A DNA stretch of 64,000 nucleotides from Gammaproteobacteria bacterium (GTDB taxonomy: Bacteria; Pseudomonadota; Gammaproteobacteria; UBA6429; Thiohalophilaceae): assembly GCA_016125505.1 (NCBI GenBank), contig WGLP01000002.1, positions 62,001-126,000 of the forward strand, written 5' to 3'. The translations under genes and the position numbers were made by a program. Below, piece by piece: positions 29,514 to 38,951 of this stretch. Position 1 is the stretch's first letter. Each line of letters opens with the position of its first letter. The notes under the pieces were generated by a model. It searched no databases. It was given only the letters and a program-made list of their open reading frames with translations, and was not told the origin of the DNA.

Positions 29514-30904
29514 CTCGCTGGTTGCCGAGCACACTCTTTGGTCGCCTGATGCTGACCCTGTTGATCGGCTTACTCGCTGCGCAAGTGGTTGCTGCATTGA
29601 TCCTGTTGCGTGATCGCGCCAGCGTGATCTACCAGGCGAGTGGTTTTGGTGCCGCGCAACGCATTGCCGGTATCGTGCAAGTCCTGGATCATCTTGACCC
29701 GGTGTCGCGTGCCAACTTGTTACCGGCCTTCAATAGCCCGCAGTTGCAGGTGCGACTGATGGCGAAGGCACCGGCACCCGAGATGACGCTGAGCGAAGAT
29801 ATGCATGCGGCACACATGCGTAATGTATTAAGACGGCTATTGGGGAAAGACACACCGGTGCAGGTAAGCGTCATCGGGCTCATGACGAGAAGGGGAGAGC
29901 GCCATGATTTCGAAAGACATCACCCGCGGTTTGAACCCATGGACGAGTATTTTCCACGCCACGATATCGCGTTTGAAGTCTCGGCCAGGCTGCAGGATGG
30001 TAGCTGGGCGAGGTTTGAATATCATCTCGGCGATGAGCCTTTTGCCCGACCCTGGCAATTGTTGCTCACCCTGGCGGTGTTGTTGATCTCGGTGATTGTC
30101 CTCGTGTTGATTGCGGTGCGCTGGCTAACGCGGCCGTTGGCCGTGCTGGCAACCGCAGCGGACGACCTGGGGCGGGATATGCATCGACCGCCGTTACCGG
30201 AAAAGGGGCCCGCCGAAGTGCGACGCGCGGCGTCGGCATTTAATACCATGCAGGCACGGATTCGCACCTACCTGCGCGAACGCGAACATATGCTTGCCGC
30301 GGTATCACATGACTTACGTACGCCGATTACACGCTTGCGCCTGCGGGCGGAATTGATCACGGATACCGCACTGCGTGAAAAGATCGATAATGACCTGGTA
30401 GAGATGGAAGCCATGACATCGGCCGCACTCGATTTTCTTCGCGGTGCGGGTAGCGACGAAGCGATACAGCAGGTGGATGTGATTGCATTACTCGAGAGTC
30501 TGCAGGCGGACATGGAAGAAGCGGGTGACGACGTGAGCTTGCAAGATAATGCGATGGCGGCACCGTATCCGGCACGGCCGCTTGCGCTCAAGCGTCTGCT
30601 GACGAACCTGTTGGATAACGCCATCAAGTACGGCCGCCGCGCGACGATCCGCATCGAGGATACAGCGACACAATTGCGGATCGTGATTGCCGACGAGGGT
30701 CCTGGGATCGCCGAGGATCAGCTCGAACGCGTATTCGAACCGTTCTACCGCATCGAGGGATCGCGCAACCGCAAGACCGGTGGCGTGGGTCTGGGCCTGG
30801 TGTTGGCGCGCGATATCGCCCGTGCCCATGGCGGGGAACTGGTGTTACGTAATCGCGCAAACGGTGGGCTCGAGGCCATCCTGAGTTTGCCGAGGTCATC
30901 ATAG
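29510..30904 (+). CDS. sensor histidine kinase
   Basis: A 464-residue inner membrane sensor kinase. A first helix (LMLTLLIGLLAAQVVAALIL) is followed by a periplasmic region of about 150 residues, a second helix near residue 185, and a HAMP domain. The H-box AAVSHDLRTPITRLRLR gives the phosphorylated His. The ATPase has an N-box (TNLLDNAIKYG), a G1 box (ADEGPGIAEDQ) and a G2 box (GGVGLGLVLARDIA). The order and overlap with the response regulator indicate a cognate pair. The periplasmic part has several His and Met residues, but the signal is unknown. Confidence 0.95.
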   Translation: MTRWLPSTLFGRLMLTLLIGLLAAQVVAALILLRDRASVIYQASGFGAAQRIAGIVQVLDHLDPVSRANLLPAFNSPQLQVRLMAKAPAPEMTLSEDMHAAHMRNVLRRLLGKDTPVQVSVIGLMTRRGERHDFERHHPRFEPMDEYFPRHDIAFEVSARLQDGSWARFEYHLGDEPFARPWQLLLTLAVLLISVIVLVLIAVRWLTRPLAVLATAADDLGRDMHRPPLPEKGPAEVRRAASAFNTMQARIRTYLREREHMLAAVSHDLRTPITRLRLRAELITDTALREKIDNDLVEMEAMTSAALDFLRGAGSDEAIQQVDVIALLESLQADMEEAGDDVSLQDNAMAAPYPARPLALKRLLTNLLDNAIKYGRRATIRIEDTATQLRIVIADEGPGIAEDQLERVFEPFYRIEGSRNRKTGGVGLGLVLARDIARAHGGELVLRNRANGGLEAILSLPRSS

Positions 30905-30939
30905 AGGCAGTTGAAAAAATAGGGTCAGGATTCGTATTG

Positions 30940-31377
30940 ATGATTAGCGATAAATTCTGGGAAACGAAATCACTCGAGCAGATGACACCCGATGAGTGGG
31001 AGGCCTTGTGTGATGGTTGTGGCTTGTGTTGCCTGGTGAAGATAGAGGACGAAGACAGTGGTGAAGTCTTCAATACGACAGTCAGTTGCCGCTTGCTGGA
31101 TGTCGCGACCTGTCGCTGCCGTGACTATGAGCATCGACTGACAAAGGCACCCATGTGTACCCGCTTAACCCTGGATAACCTTCAGGAAATGCGCTGGTTG
31201 CCGGAAACCTGTGCCTATAAACGATTACATGCAGGTCAGCCCTTACCGGCATGGCATTACCTGTTGAGCGGTGACAGGAATGCCGTTCACGCTGCAGGTA
31301 TCTCCGCAAAATGGTTCGCGCAATCAGAAGAATATGTCCACCCTGATCAGCTGGTTGAATTTATCATCGAAGAATAA
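30940..31377 (+). CDS. ycgN: YcgN family (UPF0260) cysteine cluster protein
   Basis: A roughly 145-residue protein with the YcgN cysteine pattern: CDGCGLCCLVKIED near residue 25, CRLLDVATCRCRDYEHR, and later CTRLTL and CAYKRLHAGQ. It probably binds zinc or an iron-sulfur centre; function unknown. The ATG at 30940 has AGGA nine bases upstream and is preferred over a TTG just before. Independent of the kinase gene 35 bases upstream, but could be co-transcribed. Confidence 0.9.
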   Translation: MISDKFWETKSLEQMTPDEWEALCDGCGLCCLVKIEDEDSGEVFNTTVSCRLLDVATCRCRDYEHRLTKAPMCTRLTLDNLQEMRWLPETCAYKRLHAGQPLPAWHYLLSGDRNAVHAAGISAKWFAQSEEYVHPDQLVEFIIEE

Positions 31378-31543
31378 TTGGTTCAGAGTAAAAACTATTT
31401 AATGCTTGGCGATTCATAATTTACAAATTTTCACACTTGCGTAGAACCTTTCTTAGAATGTATAGGTTCGGGCTGTCATAATATTTTTGCAGAAAGATAT
31501 TCATTAATTATTTTGCAGCTATAGTGCTATCAAAGGAGGGGAT

Positions 31544-32488
31544 ATGGCAAATGCACAAGCAGCGACTCAGGTATCAAGTTGGGATTTTGAGACACGTCTT
31601 AAAGAGATGTTAGAGACAGCGATTCCTAAACTTGGTCCAGAAGTCGGTCAACAACTCAAACAAATGGTATCTCCCGAGTCACTTGCCATCATGGCCGGAG
31701 TGCTTGTCGCCTGGATAATTTCTCATGGTGCTGGTGTTGGCGAAATTATTGATGTGGTTATTTTGACCGTTGGTGTTTTTGCTATCGGGATGGCTATATT
31801 TTCCGGTCTGGATTATCTCTTTAGTGCTGTTTCCTTGACGTATCATGCGTCGTCAAAGCGTGATTTGGAAAAGGCAGCCGATGATTTTTCGAAGGCTATA
31901 AGCATTCTAGGAGTGCAGACTGTATTGGCCATCTTATTTCGTAAAGTACCCGTTACTCGGCGTGGTGGCCGTTTTGAACTCGGTGAACCACCGCGTACTC
32001 CAGGCATTCGATACAAGCCAAAGACAGAAGGCATAAACTCAAGTGAGTTGTATGCAGGGGAGGGGAGTACAAATCCCTGGGGGGATATCACGATTTCCTT
32101 AAAAGGGAGTATAAATGATCAAAAGTCAGCTTTGTATCACGAAAAGGTTCATCAGTTTCTGGCGCCAAAGCTATACTTATTACGTAATTTTAGAGTGCAA
32201 AATCTGACCGCTTCATATTTTAGGTCATCACTATGGCGATATGTAGAAGAAGCTTTAGCTGAAACAGTGTCCCAGGTCGGCGTATATGGAATCCGTAAAT
32301 TCTTTGTAGGGGTTAAATTTCCTGTCAAAAATGGCTATGTGTTTTTGACGCGAGGCGGTGGTTTCTCTGTAGGAATGAAAGGTGCTGGAATAATACCAGA
32401 GGGAGCTTCGTTGATAAGCAGTGGGCTTATATATGGTATTAGCTTTAGGCTTTGGTTTAGCTCGAATCCGGCGACCAAGAAAAAATAA
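31544..32488 (+). CDS. polymorphic toxin-like protein with HExxH motif
   Basis: A 314-residue AT-rich protein. Residues about 47-90 contain two hydrophobic stretches (LAIMAGVLVAWIISHGAGVG, then a second) that match the pretoxin-like segment often seen in T6SS/PAAR-linked effectors. The C-terminal half has YHEKVHQFL with HExxH at 199-203 and an acidic helix VEEALAE near 235-240, suggesting a zinc metallopeptidase-type domain. AAAGGAGGGG lies before the ATG. No VgrG, PAAR or T6SS gene is in the window, so it may be an orphan effector. Function is inferred from motifs. Confidence 0.6.
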   Translation: MANAQAATQVSSWDFETRLKEMLETAIPKLGPEVGQQLKQMVSPESLAIMAGVLVAWIISHGAGVGEIIDVVILTVGVFAIGMAIFSGLDYLFSAVSLTYHASSKRDLEKAADDFSKAISILGVQTVLAILFRKVPVTRRGGRFELGEPPRTPGIRYKPKTEGINSSELYAGEGSTNPWGDITISLKGSINDQKSALYHEKVHQFLAPKLYLLRNFRVQNLTASYFRSSLWRYVEEALAETVSQVGVYGIRKFFVGVKFPVKNGYVFLTRGGGFSVGMKGAGIIPEGASLISSGLIYGISFRLWFSSNPATKKK

Positions 32489-32513
32489 AGAAATCATTGG
32501 ACTAGCGAAATTG

Positions 32514-32777
32514 ATGAATCTTATTAAAAGAATATTTCAAGCTAAGGAAAAAGTCTTAATGAAAACTAATTTGTCTAGTGCGCAGGCAATCGCGATAGCA
32601 AAGACAGCTGATATTGAATCCTTATTCAAAGAGAATCTAAGTGTTGCCACAGCAGTTGAAGAGAATGGGAAAATATTATGGTCTGTCTCATCCCTGTCCA
32701 AGGGCGCGCAGGAAATCGTATATGTCGACGATGAAACCGGAGTTATAGTTAGAACAAAGCATGTTGGTGTTCGTTAA
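32514..32777 (+). CDS. small protein, possible immunity partner (PepSY-like)
   Basis: An 87-residue protein, 25 bases after the toxin-like gene. The core LSSAQAIAIAKTADIES, then VATAVEENGKILWSVSSLSKG and VYVDDETGVIVRTKHV, resembles a PepSY-like fold. ATG at 32514 is chosen; another at 32560 is possible. Position immediately after a toxin-like gene suggests immunity function, which is an inference only. Confidence 0.55.
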   Translation: MNLIKRIFQAKEKVLMKTNLSSAQAIAIAKTADIESLFKENLSVATAVEENGKILWSVSSLSKGAQEIVYVDDETGVIVRTKHVGVR

Positions 32778-32822
32778 GAATAATAAGGGAGAACCCACGT
32801 TTTAAAGAAGTGGGGTAACTAA

Positions 32823-33239
32823 ATGAAATTATTGTATGCCTTTGTTCTTATTATCTCTGCTACATCTTGTATGGCACAAACGCCTAAAATTTCTCATGCA
32901 GAAAAGAAACTCGATTGCACAGATATTACGACAAGCCCACAACTGGATGCCTGTGTGCATCATAAGATGGTGCAATCAAATGCCCTCCTTATGAACGAGT
33001 TTTCTGAATTTGAGAAACGTGTGAAACAAACTTATACGGCTGATCTAAAACTTGGTAATGACCTCATTGAGAAAGTCCGGAAAGCACAAAACGCCTGGGT
33101 GACATATCGGCAACTAAATTGTAGTGTCGAGGCATTCGGGATTGAGGAGGGAACGCCTGCGTATAATACAACGGTAAACAATTGCATAATAAGAATGAAT
33201 ACAAAAAGAATAAAAGCGTTGAAAAAACTACCAAATTAA
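32823..33239 (+). CDS. LprI-like (DUF1311) secreted protein
   Basis: A 138-residue exported protein. The signal peptide (MKLLYAFVLIISATSCMA) is followed by the DUF1311 pattern: LDCTDITTSPQLDACVHHKM, a charged helix, RKAQNAWVTYRQLNCSVEA with paired Cys, and a late Cys-containing segment (NNCIIRMNTKRI). LprI-type proteins inhibit lysozyme in mycobacteria. It is AT-rich like the toxin-like gene upstream. It could be part of the same acquired patch. Confidence 0.8.
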   Translation: MKLLYAFVLIISATSCMAQTPKISHAEKKLDCTDITTSPQLDACVHHKMVQSNALLMNEFSEFEKRVKQTYTADLKLGNDLIEKVRKAQNAWVTYRQLNCSVEAFGIEEGTPAYNTTVNNCIIRMNTKRIKALKKLPN

Positions 33240-33394
33240 GAATATTTGGTGTCACGACTGCAGGGATGCAGGAGTTAGGGCGACGCAGGATGCCAAAGCC
33301 GAGAGTAAAAAATCTTTAGTTCATCCGACAAGCCAATCAAAGACCGAAATAGCCTATAATCCGCTTTGATTTTTGCTTCGAGACAGTAATCGCA

Positions 33395-34297
33395 ATGACG
33401 CAACGGACCGAGCACGGCATGGGGTTGGCGGCCGCGCTGACTGCATTCGCAATCTGGGGCTTTCTGCCCCTCTACTACCACCTCATCGGCACACGGGTCA
33501 GCGTGTGGGAGGTGCTGTCGCATCGCATTGTCTGGGCGACCGTCGTGCTTGTCGCTTACGTCGTGATCCGTGGGCGAGTGTCGCGTCTGCGCGCCGTCTT
33601 CGGCAAACCGGCTGTGCTCCGGGCCCTGGCGGCGAGTGGCGTGTGTATCGGTCTGAACTGGGTGGTGTTCATCTGGGCCGTCACGCACGGACATGTCCTG
33701 GAAACGAGTCTTGGCTACTACATCACGCCACTGCTGAACGTGGTGATGGGGCTGATCTTTCTCGGCGAACGGATGCGCCCCCTGCAATGGCTGGCCGTCG
33801 CCCTGGCGGCACTCGGTGTTGCCATCATGATGGGTAGCTTCGGCACCATACCGTGGGTGGCACTCACGCTGGCCATCGCGTTCGGATTCTATGGCCTGAT
33901 CCGCAAACAGGTAGAGGTCGACAGCATCACCGGTCTGCTGATCGAAACCCTGCTCCTGCTACCCGTCGCGCTGGTACTTATCGCCTGGTTCTATGCGCAT
34001 CACACACTCACGTTTCTGCACACATCGGTGACGATGGACCTGCTTCTGGTGGGCGCCGGTGTGATTACGGTCGTGCCACTGGTATTGTTTGCGACGGGCG
34101 CACGCCGGCTGCGCCTGGGCACCATTGGCCTGTTGCAGTATGTGGCGCCGACCATACAATTTTTAACCGGGGTATATTTTTTCAGCGAGCCCTTCACGCG
34201 AGTGGATGGCATCACCTTCGCCTGTATCTGGAGCGGCCTGGCGTTGTATAGCATCGACGCCTTACGTTTCAACTCGCGCCGGACGCCAAACGCGTAA
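33395..34297 (+). CDS. rarD: EamA family transporter RarD
   Basis: A 300-residue, ten-helix DMT/EamA permease. MGLAAALTAFAIWGFLPLYYHLI at the N-terminus, LNWVVFIWAVTHGHVLETSLGYYITPL, and FTRVDGITFACIWSGLALYSIDALR at the end are highly characteristic of RarD. Substrate is not established. ATG at 33395. Transcribed alone. Confidence 0.95.
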   Translation: MTQRTEHGMGLAAALTAFAIWGFLPLYYHLIGTRVSVWEVLSHRIVWATVVLVAYVVIRGRVSRLRAVFGKPAVLRALAASGVCIGLNWVVFIWAVTHGHVLETSLGYYITPLLNVVMGLIFLGERMRPLQWLAVALAALGVAIMMGSFGTIPWVALTLAIAFGFYGLIRKQVEVDSITGLLIETLLLLPVALVLIAWFYAHHTLTFLHTSVTMDLLLVGAGVITVVPLVLFATGARRLRLGTIGLLQYVAPTIQFLTGVYFFSEPFTRVDGITFACIWSGLALYSIDALRFNSRRTPNA

Positions 34298-34391
34298 AAG
34301 AATTATCCAAACTTGGAACGTTAATGAAGCAGCTTGTACGCCCACTAACAAAATGCGAGTATCTGAATAATCAATAGAGCAGGAGGTTGCT

Positions 34392-34850
34392 ATGGTTTCC
34401 GTTCACTGGTGGGTTTATTCAATTGCGGCAGCCATCGTGTGGGGAGTGCATTTTAATCTGGTGGCGAAGATCATGAAGATGTTGCCAAAAGATCTGAATA
34501 CACCAATTACCCTGTTTATGATTACTGCGTTACCCATCTTTCTTGTCTTGCCCTTTAATTATCACAAGGTGTTTGGAAATCTCATGACACTTTGGCAGGC
34601 GAAAACTGAGATACGAATTTCCGTCATTATTCTGATTTTTACCACGATCATTGCTGCAAATTTATTATATGTGGCCATGCAGTTGAGTCCGAATCCGACG
34701 ATTGCCTCTCTTATTGATATTACCTATCCGTTGTTTATCGCCATCATTGCCTGGCTGGTTTATCGAGAAAATCACATTGACTGGTCGGTATTGCTGGGCG
34801 GGGCATTGATACTTTCCGGATCGATGCTGATTGTATGGAAGCATGGATAA
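34392..34850 (+). CDS. half-size EamA/DMT transporter
   Basis: A 152-residue protein with about five membrane helices, half the length of a normal EamA transporter. The C-terminal NPTIASLIDITYPLFIAIIAW block matches the end of an EamA repeat. Such small members work as homo- or heterodimers. AGGAGG stands right before the ATG. No partner half is adjacent, but the RarD gene lies upstream. Substrate unknown. Confidence 0.8.
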   Translation: MVSVHWWVYSIAAAIVWGVHFNLVAKIMKMLPKDLNTPITLFMITALPIFLVLPFNYHKVFGNLMTLWQAKTEIRISVIILIFTTIIAANLLYVAMQLSPNPTIASLIDITYPLFIAIIAWLVYRENHIDWSVLLGGALILSGSMLIVWKHG

Positions 34851-35011
34851 GCTGTATTTTTCTCTGCGCACGATTATCGAAACAATTGAACACTGCATAC
34901 TTACGAACTGGCATTTTAAACACTGTTTAATTGCATCCATGCGTGATGTTGCCGGTATTTTTGTGCTTTAATGTGTGAAGTGATAATAATTAAAAAATAG
35001 TTTAGCTACCT

Positions 35012-35983
35012 ATGACTTCACCACGAAACCAGATCATTGCCCTCATCGAACAGGGTGGTATCGCACCTGACAACATTCCTGACGCCCTGACCGCGTCCAG
35101 GGTTGAACCCGACGGGGAGTCGTGGAAAACGTTTCTCGATCATCTTCTGCTCTGGCTCGGTGGTCTGGCCCTGGCCTTCGCGGTCATGTTCTTTATTGCC
35201 TACAACTGGGATGACCTGGGGCGCTTTGCTAAATTTGGTCTGATGGAAGGCCTTATCATCATGACGGTGCTGGTCTACTGGAAACTGGATAAAGCCAAAG
35301 TGGCAGCGAAGATTTCCCTGCTGCTGGCGAGTATCTTTCTGGGTGTGCTGCTCGCTTTATATGGCCAGACCTACCAGACGGGTGCCGATCCCTGGCAACT
35401 CTTTTTTACCTGGGCATTGCTCATGTTGCCATGGGCGATGATCGGGCGTTTTTCCGCGATCTGGATTCTCTGGATTGGACTGATCAATACGTCGATCATC
35501 CTGTATCACATGACGTTTAGAAATGCGTTCTGGATGGTGTTTGATTCAGACATGAGCATGCTTTGGTGGGTATTTATCTTTAATACGCTGGCACTTTTCG
35601 CCTGGGAATTTCTGGAACAGCGATGGACATGGTTAGCTGAACGCTGGGCTACGCGTCTGCTCGCGCTTGCCAGCGGTACGGCCATTACCTGGCTGGCCAT
35701 CTATGTCATCTTTGATCCTCGGCAGGGAGATGCTGTATCCATAGTCGTGTGGCTGGCGTGGATGGGAGGGCTGTACTTTTTCTACCGCATGAAAAAGCCT
35801 GACCTGTTTATGCTCGCCGGTGGCTGCCTCTCCGGGATTGTCGTCATCGTCAGTGTTCTGATTAGATACATGCTGGATCGTTTAGAGGCGGGCGGTTTCC
35901 TGTTGCTGGCCCTGGTCATTATCGGTCTGGGTACCGGCGCCGCGATCTGGCTCAGGAATGTGCATCGGGAGTGGACCGCATGA
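35012..35983 (+). CDS. DUF2157 membrane protein
   Basis: A 323-residue protein with a soluble N-terminus of about 45 residues and about ten helices (LLLWLGGLALAFAVMFFIAYNWDDLGRFAKFG is the family's opening segment). DUF2157 proteins are of unknown function. It overlaps the next gene (ATGA), which is DUF4401, and a GDYXXLXY gene follows. This trio is conserved in many proteobacteria, so the products probably form one complex. Confidence 0.9.
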   Translation: MTSPRNQIIALIEQGGIAPDNIPDALTASRVEPDGESWKTFLDHLLLWLGGLALAFAVMFFIAYNWDDLGRFAKFGLMEGLIIMTVLVYWKLDKAKVAAKISLLLASIFLGVLLALYGQTYQTGADPWQLFFTWALLMLPWAMIGRFSAIWILWIGLINTSIILYHMTFRNAFWMVFDSDMSMLWWVFIFNTLALFAWEFLEQRWTWLAERWATRLLALASGTAITWLAIYVIFDPRQGDAVSIVVWLAWMGGLYFFYRMKKPDLFMLAGGCLSGIVVIVSVLIRYMLDRLEAGGFLLLALVIIGLGTGAAIWLRNVHREWTA

Positions 35984-37047
35984 GTCAGTCATCGCAACCC
36001 GTCTGGGCGACATTGCAACAAGCGGGTCTGGTGCAGGGTAATGCACCTATACCAGCACAGCCGGAATCACCCTGGTTCGTTAAAGTCCTGTTGGCCTTCT
36101 CAGGCTGGTTAGCGTCGCTGTTCCTGCTGGGTTTTCTCGGCGCGGGTTTTGAGGTCATCTTCAGAAACACTGTCGCTTCTGCCATCACCGGTAGTGTGAT
36201 GATCGGTGCTGCCTATTTCATACTACGCATCCCCAAGAATGAATTTGTCGAGCATATAGGTCTGGCCGTCAGTCTGGCGGGGCAGGCATTGATTACCTGG
36301 AGCCTGTTTCAGGGCCTGAACAACGATAAACTCGCCTGGATTATCCTCGCACTCCTGCAAGCCGGACTGGCGGTGGTGATGCCCAACTTCATACACCGCG
36401 TGTTCTCCTCATTTATTGCGGCCTTTAGTTTTTCCATGGCGCTGACTCAATTCGGTGCACCCTATATTTTCAGCAGTATTGTGATGTTTATCGCTGCCTG
36501 GCTCTGGTTACACGAATTTCACTTTCCAAAACACATTCGGAAAATCCATGCGCTTGGCTATGGTGCTGTGCTGGGACTCATACAACTTAAGAGCTTTGAC
36601 CTGTTCGGCATTCATCACCTCGGCTGGAGCATGGGGAGGATGAATACCGAGCTGTGGGTTCGGCCCTGGATGGCAGAAGTGCTGGCCGGGGTGGTGATGG
36701 TCTACGTCGTCTGGCAACTGCTCCAACGCATGGGGCATCGCCTGTCCGCTCCCCTTGCCAGTACGGCCCTGCTGGGCACGGTGATCCTGTCAGCTGTCTC
36801 AGTGGAAGCACCCGGTATCACCGTTGGCATGATGATCCTCCTGTTGGGTTTTGCGGGGAGTAATCGTGTCCTCATGGGGCTCGGGATTATCTCCCTGCTG
36901 TTTTACATCTCTGCGTATTACTACCTGCTCGATGCCACCTTACTGATGAAGGCCGAGACGCTGCTCGTGACGGGCATGGTGTTGTTACTGGTGCGGTGGC
37001 TACTGTTGAAAATAATTCACCGAGAGAAGGGGGCTACGCATGGCTAA
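35980..37047 (+). CDS. DUF4401 membrane protein
   Basis: A roughly 355-residue multi-pass membrane protein of the DUF4401 type, beginning with a short soluble segment followed by FSGWLASLFLLGFLGAGFEVIF. The ATG at 35980 overlaps the stop of the DUF2157 gene. Its end overlaps the GDYXXLXY gene by 8 bases. Function unknown; co-conservation suggests shared assembly with its neighbours. Confidence 0.88.
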   Translation: MSQSSQPVWATLQQAGLVQGNAPIPAQPESPWFVKVLLAFSGWLASLFLLGFLGAGFEVIFRNTVASAITGSVMIGAAYFILRIPKNEFVEHIGLAVSLAGQALITWSLFQGLNNDKLAWIILALLQAGLAVVMPNFIHRVFSSFIAAFSFSMALTQFGAPYIFSSIVMFIAAWLWLHEFHFPKHIRKIHALGYGAVLGLIQLKSFDLFGIHHLGWSMGRMNTELWVRPWMAEVLAGVVMVYVVWQLLQRMGHRLSAPLASTALLGTVILSAVSVEAPGITVGMMILLLGFAGSNRVLMGLGIISLLFYISAYYYLLDATLLMKAETLLVTGMVLLLVRWLLLKIIHREKGATHG

Positions 37048-37564
37048 AATCCTTGCCCTGGTGTCGCTTGTCATCGTCCTGGGCCTGGTGAACTGGTCTA
37101 TTGTTAAAAAGGAAGACCAGCTTGCCCATGGCAAAATCGCCTATCTTGAGCTTGCCCCGATCGATCCCCGGTCACTCATGCAGGGTGACTATATGGCCCT
37201 GAATTACCAGGTTGCCAGGCAGGTGTATGATGCGTTGCCCAAATCAAAAGAATACAAGCGCTGGCGGCAGAATATCGACGCATCCGATGGCTATGCCGTT
37301 GTCGCACTTGATGAGCGCAATATCGCGACATTCAAATCGATCTATCATGGACAAGCCCTGGCAAAGAACGACATCCTGATGCGTTATCGCGTACGCAATG
37401 GTGCCGTCAGATTTGCGACCAATGCCTATTTCTTTCAGGAGGGCACCGCTGGAAAATACCAGACTGCACGCTATGGGCAGTTCCGCGTCGCGGATGATGG
37501 TGAGTTATTACTGGTTGCGATGTACGACAAAGACCTGAAGAAACTCGGAGGGAATGAGTTTTAA
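37040..37564 (+). CDS. GDYXXLXY domain protein
   Basis: A 174-residue protein with one N-terminal membrane helix and the motif QGDYMALNYQVARQV near residue 50, for which the family is named. The rest is predicted outside the membrane. It is the third gene of the DUF2157/DUF4401 operon. Function unknown. Confidence 0.9.
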   Translation: MAKILALVSLVIVLGLVNWSIVKKEDQLAHGKIAYLELAPIDPRSLMQGDYMALNYQVARQVYDALPKSKEYKRWRQNIDASDGYAVVALDERNIATFKSIYHGQALAKNDILMRYRVRNGAVRFATNAYFFQEGTAGKYQTARYGQFRVADDGELLLVAMYDKDLKKLGGNEF

Positions 37565-37677
37565 CCCGTGGTCAAGAGTTTACACTCATAGTCCTAATGA
37601 CCTGATATTTTTTCCCTGCTCGGATGTTGAGGATGAAGTAGGAGTATATTGGGTATTCCGCTGCACAGGAGCATGTT

Positions 37678-38859
37678 TTGAAAATTCCGTCATCCGGTGA
37701 ATCACGCGCAAAACAAGGCAAGCCCATACTGCGCAATCGCTTCGATCGCATGGAATGGGCTGGCGCCTTCGGTGACCTCGGGACACTGATCCCTTTCGTC
37801 GTGGGTTACATCGGTGTCCTGAAAATGGATCCCTTTGGGATATTGTTCGCCTTCGGTGTCGCCATGTTGCTTTGCGGTAGCATCTACAAAACACCGTTCC
37901 CGGTCCAGCCGATGAAGGCGATCGCTGCCATTGCGATTGCCCAGGTTGCCCAAACCGCGGTGGTCACGCCGATGGTGGTGTATGCAGCGGGTCTCACGAC
38001 CGGCTTGCTATGGCTGGTGCTGGGCGTCAGCGGCATGGCCAGTCGCATCACGAAGTTCGTGCCACGACCGGTGGTGGTCGGCATTATCCTGGGACTCGGT
38101 ATGAGCTTCATGCTGAATGGTGTGAAGATGATGGCGAGCCATTGGCTACTTGCCGCGGTCGGGCTCGTTGGCACCCTGCTGCTATTGACCAACCGCAAAA
38201 TCCCGGCCATGTTCCTGTTGCTGATCTTTGGCGCGATCAGCGGGGCGATTTTGCATCCTGCCGTCCTTCACGAACTGGGCACAACAGATCTCAGTGTGCG
38301 CGCACCTCACTTTGAATTGTCCGCGATGACCTGGCACGATCTGCTGATTGGTTTTGTGTTGCTGACCTTGCCCCAGCTCCCATTGACCTTGGGTAATGCC
38401 GTCATTGCCATTCGCGAAGAGAACAATCGACTGTTTCCGGATCGTACAGTGACGGACAACCGGGTAGCCACCTCAACCGGACTCATGAATATCGCAAGTT
38501 CCGTGATAGGCGGTGTACCGATGTGTCATGGGGCAGGCGGTATGGCGGGTCATGTCGCATTCGGGGCACGCACTGGCGGCGCCTTGATCATCCTGGGTCT
38601 GATGCTGCTGCTCCTTGCCATATTCTTCAGTAACTCGATAGCGACATTGTTTCATTTGTTTCCAACCGCGATTCTGGGCGTCATCCTGTTTCTCGCCGGT
38701 GCGCAACTGGCGCTGGGTGCATGCAATTTCGGTAAAAATAAAGTCGAGCATCTGGTCACCTTGATAACCGCCGCCTTCGCCATGTGGGATGTCGGCGTCG
38801 CCTTTGTTGTGGGTATGACAGTGAGTTACCTGGGACAGCGGGGATGGTTAAAGCTGTAG
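37678..38859 (+). CDS. putative sulfate/molybdate transporter (SulP-related)
   Basis: A 393-residue, roughly twelve-helix protein related to SulP permeases. AGAFGDLGTLIPFVVGYI, PFPVQPMKAIAAIAIA and PLTLGNAVIAIREENN are typical of the sulfate/molybdate subgroup without a STAS domain. The TTG start at 37678 is supported by AGGAG six bases upstream. It would import an oxyanion. The molybdenum and tungsten enzymes elsewhere in the window would need such an anion (loose inference). Confidence 0.88.
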   Translation: MKIPSSGESRAKQGKPILRNRFDRMEWAGAFGDLGTLIPFVVGYIGVLKMDPFGILFAFGVAMLLCGSIYKTPFPVQPMKAIAAIAIAQVAQTAVVTPMVVYAAGLTTGLLWLVLGVSGMASRITKFVPRPVVVGIILGLGMSFMLNGVKMMASHWLLAAVGLVGTLLLLTNRKIPAMFLLLIFGAISGAILHPAVLHELGTTDLSVRAPHFELSAMTWHDLLIGFVLLTLPQLPLTLGNAVIAIREENNRLFPDRTVTDNRVATSTGLMNIASSVIGGVPMCHGAGGMAGHVAFGARTGGALIILGLMLLLLAIFFSNSIATLFHLFPTAILGVILFLAGAQLALGACNFGKNKVEHLVTLITAAFAMWDVGVAFVVGMTVSYLGQRGWLKL

Positions 38860-38951
38860 GTGGGTAAGTGATGATGGCGGTAAAAGGGGATGGAGCCCTT
38901 GCCATGAACTGTACTATGCTTTGTCCGAGCCGTCTGATAATAAAGAATAAT

